Of a DNA stretch of 64,000 nucleotides, positions 59,296 to 64,000 are shown piece after piece. The stretch is taken from NCBI GenBank assembly GCA_033961575.1, contig CM066735.1, forward strand, positions 38,273,501 through 38,337,500. The letters are read 5' to 3'. The notes under the pieces are model-generated. The model was not told the origin of the DNA and did not search any database. It saw nothing but the letters and a program-made list of their open reading frames with translations. How positions within the stretch are numbered: the stretch's first letter is position 1; the number at the start of each line of letters is the position of its first letter. This stretch comes from Aselliscus stoliczkanus (Eukaryota > Chordata > Mammalia > Chiroptera > Hipposideridae). The position numbers and the translations under genes are program-made.

Positions 59296-60429
59296 TATTG
59301 ATTAAATGGAGAGAATAGAGACTATAAGGAACCCTCTGCAGAAATTTTGAAGTCACTAAGAAAATCTAGCGTTAAATTGGGTAGAAATGGGAATATAGAA
59401 GAGAAGATTAAAACAAAGAGTTTTGTTGTTGTTTTTTTCTTTAGTGGAAGTAACAGTATTAACACATCTGCACTGTTTAGAGGGTTATTGATAATTACTT
59501 TCTGATTCTCATATTTGCAGAGCTCATTAATTATTTTTAAAATAAGGAAAGGGAGGGAAGAGACAGACAGAAAAGTTACTTTTGAGTTGGCAGTTCATCC
59601 AGTCTAATTGTTAATAATTTCACTTTACAACACAGGAGAAACAAGTTTTTGTTGTTGTTGCTTTTTTTTGTTTGTTTTTTGTTGTTTTTCTCTCCTAATA
59701 TTTATTAAAATATATTATAAATGTTTTAATATTTTCTAAATATTGAAATGTCAAGTTGTTAATTAGTATATTAAAATTCTTGTCTGAAGTAGTATAAATT
59801 TGTATGAGAAGAAATTGAGTTGAAAACACATTTTCTAATGAGAATACTGTGCATTGATGAACATGTTTAGTTAGAAGTAAATGTTTCTTTAAATTTTCTA
59901 GTGATTTTAATGAACATCACACATACACATACCACTATTTTCACACAACCAAGTGGAACTTAATATCCTAAATCTAAAAGCTGGTTCTGAAATTGGAATT
60001 TGATGAGATGAAATTAATTACCCATGAAATATCTTCCTTAATAAAATACACTTGATTTTTCATTCTTCCCTAGTATACCATCTTTCTACCAAGAGAGGGA
60101 TTTGTAATTATCATTTCTATTTTCATTAAAAGCTGATGATATTATCCCTTTATAGGAGTATGGGAACAAGAAGCTTAATTCGTGCTATAATATGCATTAA
60201 CAATAACATATGGATCCTACATAAATCATTTGAATAAGTGATTTTTTTGTTTACTTATTGTCCTGTTTTGTTTTGCTTTATTAAAAAAAGACATTTAAGA
60301 TTGCAGGGAGTTCTGGTTATTGTTGTATTGACACATTTGGGAAATGCATCAAAGTGTAATTGTTTTGGAAACCTAATGTGATATATGCACATACCTTGAT
60401 CCAGATTGTTTAAAAAACTTCTGGGAAGT
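59296..60429. other. Non-coding, nothing recognised
   Basis: A T/G-rich run (59648-59690) is the only notable item. No gene is supported. Confidence 0.45.
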
Positions 60430-60845
60430 TTAGATATTAATAGTGTATGACCTGACTTATATGTGGAATTAAAAAAAAAAAAGAGTTCATAGGTACAGAG
60501 AACAGAGTGGTGGTTGCCACGGGTATAGTTGGGAAGTTGGTGAAATTAGTCAAGGGAGCAAAAAGGTACAACCTTCCATTATTAAAATAAATTTTATTGA
60601 GATTTAATGAACAGTATGGTGACTATAGTTAATAATACTGTATTGCATATTTGAAAGTTGCTGAGAGTAAGTCATAGAGGTTCTCATCATAAGAAAAAAT
60701 ATTCTGTGTATGGTGATGGATGTTAACTAGATTTATTGTGATGAGCATCTTGCCATAGAGACAAATATTGAATTGGAGTTGTGTACCTGAAACTAACATA
60801 ATAATGCTATATGTCAATTACACTTAAACAAAATTTTAAAAATAA
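60430..60845 (+). mobile_element. L1M 3' untranslated end
   Basis: In order: tgacctgacttatatgtgga, ttcataggtacagagaacag, agtggtggttgccacgggta, gcaaaaaggtacaaccttcc, ggtgactatagttaataata, ttgaaagttgctgagagtaa and gtgtacctgaaactaacata, then an A/AAAT-rich end. Plus strand, no coding part. Confidence 0.8.
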
Positions 60846-61117
60846 ATTATTTTAGGGAATTTTATTTCTACTTAGTACAAGGAATATTTTCTTTGTATGA
60901 AAGTTGGATAATAGTACTATAAACTTCCTGTTGGCAAATTCACATCACTGGGTTTGATCTCAAAACTTGGCTGTGTCAACCGACCACTTTTCCTGTACAT
61001 ACAAACATACATCCTAATCCATTTCAATCCATATTTTTCTGACACTTAATTTCATTGCCAAATTGTTTCAATTCTAGATTGAAGGCTTTTTTTTTTATAC
61101 ACTAACCTGGAATAACT

Positions 61118-61180
61118 GTTTCTAAAGTGCGGTCCAGAGACCCCCCAAGGATGCACCATGACCTCTCTGGGGAGTTTATC
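61118..61180. mobile_element. Possible hAT-type end fragment
   Basis: The text gtttctaaagtgcggtccag followed by agaccccccaagg resembles the end of a hAT-Charlie-type mammalian element. It may belong with 61435-61562, the two separated by L1-like sequence. Confidence 0.4.
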
Positions 61181-61244
61181 AATTCCAAACAATTTTTAAA
61201 ATAGTAGTAGTTTTTTTTGGTAAATTTTTACTCTCATTATTTTT

Positions 61245-61340
61245 TCCCCCAGCTGCTTTATTGAGGTGTGATAACATGCAAAAAGCTGTAGATATTGAAT
61301 ATGCACAATTTGATCTGTTTACTCTCACTCTCTTATAATT
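61245..61340 (-). mobile_element. Possible L1 3' end fragment
   Basis: The text gctgctttattgaggtgtga and tatgcacaatttgatctgtt resembles the reverse-strand end of an L1. It lies between two hAT-like pieces. Confidence 0.45.
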
Positions 61341-61434
61341 GACTTTGCCAGAGGTTACATGAAACATGATGCCATCTTTGCTCTAGAGGCTATTACAATG
61401 CATACTTATAAATTTTTGTACTTTTTAAAGTTCT

Positions 61435-61562
61435 GCAGTATTCCTTTTTAATAAGTAAATATTCGTAGATATATTTCACAGAAACAAAAGCTTTATAGAG
61501 CCCTAAATAACTTTCAAGAGTGTAGAGAGTTCTTGAGACCAAAAAGTTTGAGAACCACTGAT
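61435..61562 (-). mobile_element. hAT-Charlie-type remnant
   Basis: The right end, aaaaagtttgagaaccactg (61541-61560), is the complement of the common hAT terminus CAGTGGTTCTCAAACTTTTT. Upstream gaaacaaaagctttatagag and taaataactttcaagagtgt follow the same consensus. Old and non-coding. Confidence 0.7.
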
Positions 61563-64000
61563 TTCAATTTGTTTTTTTCAATAACATTAAAAAATAAGGT
61601 ATCACATTTTATTTTATAGCTAGGTACTGTCATAAGCACTAGAAAACATATTACTTATCAGAACCCTCTCTTACCGATGATGGCTTGCATTGTAAGAGTA
61701 GGCTATTTGCTCCCCAAACTCAACTCAAAACAACGAATAAACATTTTCAAATATATAAAAGTTGACATATCTGTTTACAATGTAAACTTTACCATAATTG
61801 CCTCTCATTTAAACATTTCTTCATCATGATGAAAACCTACCAACAAACTTTTTGTTTCCATTTTGGAAAAGTTCATCCTCAAATTCTCATCTAGAGACCT
61901 TTTTTGTTCCTTGTGATATTTTAGCATATTTTGATGAACAGGACCTAAAAAGCTGTTGAAATGATATCAATCTTCCTTTTACTTTTCTTCCTAAAATAGA
62001 GCTTATGTGGCTACATAGCAAAGTTTTCATAAGAGTTCTTAGTTAAATATCCTACTGTAGGATAAGCAGGGAGTGTATGATGTTATAGGTAGTACAGAAC
62101 AGTAAGAAATAACTTTCAGTTGAACAAGGGAAAGAAGAATGCAGGCCAAGACAATCCAAACATTAACTCTATAGACCCTTGCCCTTTAAAGTAGTATGCT
62201 GAGTATAAAACACCTCAATACTTCATGAGAGCTCCCTCTGGAATGTATCCCCTACTATTTGGGATAGATTCTTCTAAAGAAAACAACAACACATTTTAGG
62301 CTAACTAATTGATTTAACTAATATAACTGTATTTTTAAATATATCACATCTATTATTATTGGGTAAGAAGATTCTTAATTGTGACAAATCAGTTTTCTGC
62401 TAACTAATATAGAGTTAATTCAAAAAACTTATTTATTGATTGAACAATAAATAGACTCCAAAGGATTCTTTTTTGACTGGCAAGCTTGAAATATAGAGTT
62501 TCCTAAATTAGAATTTTTCAAGAAAATTTGGGGACCTATCAGGTTTCAAAGATCACTACCAGAGCTGATTTGTTTAAGGGAAGGTAGGGGGTAAGGCCTT
62601 CGGCATATCTTCTTCAAAATTTTCTTAAGTATAAAACTTTATTTGAAGAAAGAAATTAACAGCTAAATAAACAATAAAACAATAATAGTGATGATTATGA
62701 AGCTTTGATTACTAGCCTCTACCATGTAAAACTGATGCATATCATAATCTTTTAGAAAATGTTGGGTGAGATTATTCTTAGAATCCCCCCAGCTTTGCAA
62801 TTATCACTTAAGTGTTAGCACTCATGGGCTGGTAACAATAACAACAAAGAAATTCTGAGAGATCCACTTGGTAACAGTTGAGGGGGAAGGAAAGGTATTT
62901 TGCTTTCATTGATATGTGACTATGTTCTTGAAAAATCTACTGTGTTTTGAAGAAGAACAAATTTACTTTTAGCTTTCATCATCACATTGTATATTAAATC
63001 TGTTTCTTTTTTGGTCTTCTAGAAACTTTCTTTTTTCAGAAAGTATTATTTCTGATGACTGATTTTCTCTATAGAATTTATTTTGGTTGTGGAAAAAAGA
63101 AAAGGCTATTGCCTTAATGTAGCCCTAATTTGCCTTCTAATTTCTATTTTATGGATACAATATTGGAGGCCAAAATATGTGAATACTTGAAATGAAGCAA
63201 ATATTATACTAATTAGCTTAGTATGAATATAGCAAAGTGTAAATTTAGAGAAGTAGTGTAAGACATTAGTGGAGTCATAAAATGCATGAGGATAAACAGT
63301 TTATCTATAACTTAGTGGGCACTGGAAATGTAATTTGGGGGTGCACTTTAAGGCAATTCAGTTGTCTGTCTCCATAGGTTGACTGGAGCACATTTGAATG
63401 AGCCAATTGTATCAACCAGTTTCCTGTGTCAATTATATTTGTGAGGTAGAATATATATATTTTAAATGCGTTTATTAATTCATTTATTAAGCAGTCATTC
63501 GCTGAATGAGAAAAAGCATGTTATGTATTGTGAATAAAAGGTAAAGTAGATAAGGTTGAGATGCACTCAAAGTGTTTACACTCCAATCATGTTATTTAGG
63601 CTTGTAGAACTGAGATGTAGTCCAACTTTAACAAATTGAAAAAATAAAGAATAGTATTCCTTTTAAATAAAGCCAGAGAAGCGTAAAAGTGCCTGGTGTG
63701 ATGTGGCAATGGTGAAAAGATGGATCATTGGGACTATTACAGCAATTGTATTTCAAGGTTTCTTGTCTCACTTATTTTTATATCCCTAGTCACAAGCAGA
63801 GTAGACACTTAATATTCATTCCGTAGATTAAGTCAGATTGGATAAAGTTAAAGTAAATTGCAGGGCATGTCTTTTTAAAGTGATTTGTATTTGCTAGTAA
63901 TTTTTATTCAATGCTTAACATTACTTATATAATTTCACCTTTTCATAAATCTTATAAAATACTTCACTTCTCCTAGAATAGCTCTGTTAAAGAACAGACT
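61563..64000. other. Non-coding to the window end
   Basis: About 2.4 kb without a supported gene. A stretch near 63470-63620 (cgtttattaattcatttatt, gcactcaaagtgtttacact) weakly recalls MIR/L2-type text but is too decayed to call. Confidence 0.4.

Noticed and set aside
1..64000. CRISPR arrays, prokaryotic operons, phage or plasmid features
   Set aside because: No regularly spaced repeats, no dense coding and many mammalian repeats. The window is eukaryotic nuclear DNA.

Overview
This is vertebrate, specifically placental-mammal, nuclear DNA, and it reads as AT-rich non-coding sequence dominated by interspersed repeats. I found no intact protein-coding gene, no convincing exon chain, no classical RNA gene and nothing prokaryotic. 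MIR-type and ancient L1M-type fragments, a Tigger/MER2-type element and MER5-type hAT remnants place it among placental mammals. About eighteen copies of lineage-specific tRNA-derived SINEs, with heads reading GGCCGGCCGAGTGGC, and the C-rich AATAAA tail of the long SINE form recall SINEs of rhinolophoid (horseshoe-bat-like) bats. I infer a laurasiatherian, most likely a bat, with moderate to low confidence on the exact group.

Layout. 1-8.4 kb: non-coding DNA, a probable minus-strand LTR (about 1.39-1.88 kb), old L1 pieces, MIRs, one SINE and a small TA-flanked mariner-type MITE (4.49 kb). 8.4-15.4 kb: a MER5-like hAT remnant, several SINEs, a shortened mariner (12.88-13.89 kb) with a long composite SINE inside it, then L1 and LTR fragments. 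15.4-24 kb: a second copy of the MITE (16.24 kb), an L1 3' end split by a SINE, an ERV-type LTR (17.8-18.26 kb), two SINEs sharing one target duplication (21.16-21.42 kb), and an old L1 3' end. 24-35.8 kb: one weak candidate exon, an old L1 ORF2 fragment, possible LTR material, SINEs, a large TA/CA microsatellite and a fold-back hAT element (34.50-34.82 kb). 35.8-37.4 kb: a 5'-truncated L1, the clearest coding remnant in the window. 38-46.5 kb: long and short SINEs, a processed DNAJA1 pseudogene on the minus strand (about 40.8-42.3 kb) that is itself split by a SINE with a 19-bp exact target duplication, and a TIR-bearing DNA element. 46.5-64 kb: MIR fragments, an LTR-like repeat split by a 222-bp hAT element with an exact 8-bp duplication, a roughly 2-kb old L1, a Tigger/MER2 element, and several long stretches in which I see nothing.

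There is no operon-like or pathway logic. The value of the window is its insertion record. Nested insertions and target-site duplications give a relative order: MIR, L1M, LTR and mariner material is oldest, the DNAJA1 retrocopy and L1 insertions are older than the SINEs they contain, and the SINEs are the youngest insertions. The most unusual items are a long, SVA-like composite form of the local SINE (three copies), a fold-back hAT family (two copies), a small TA-flanked MITE family (two copies), and a mariner transposase remnant whose third catalytic aspartate is replaced by asparagine.
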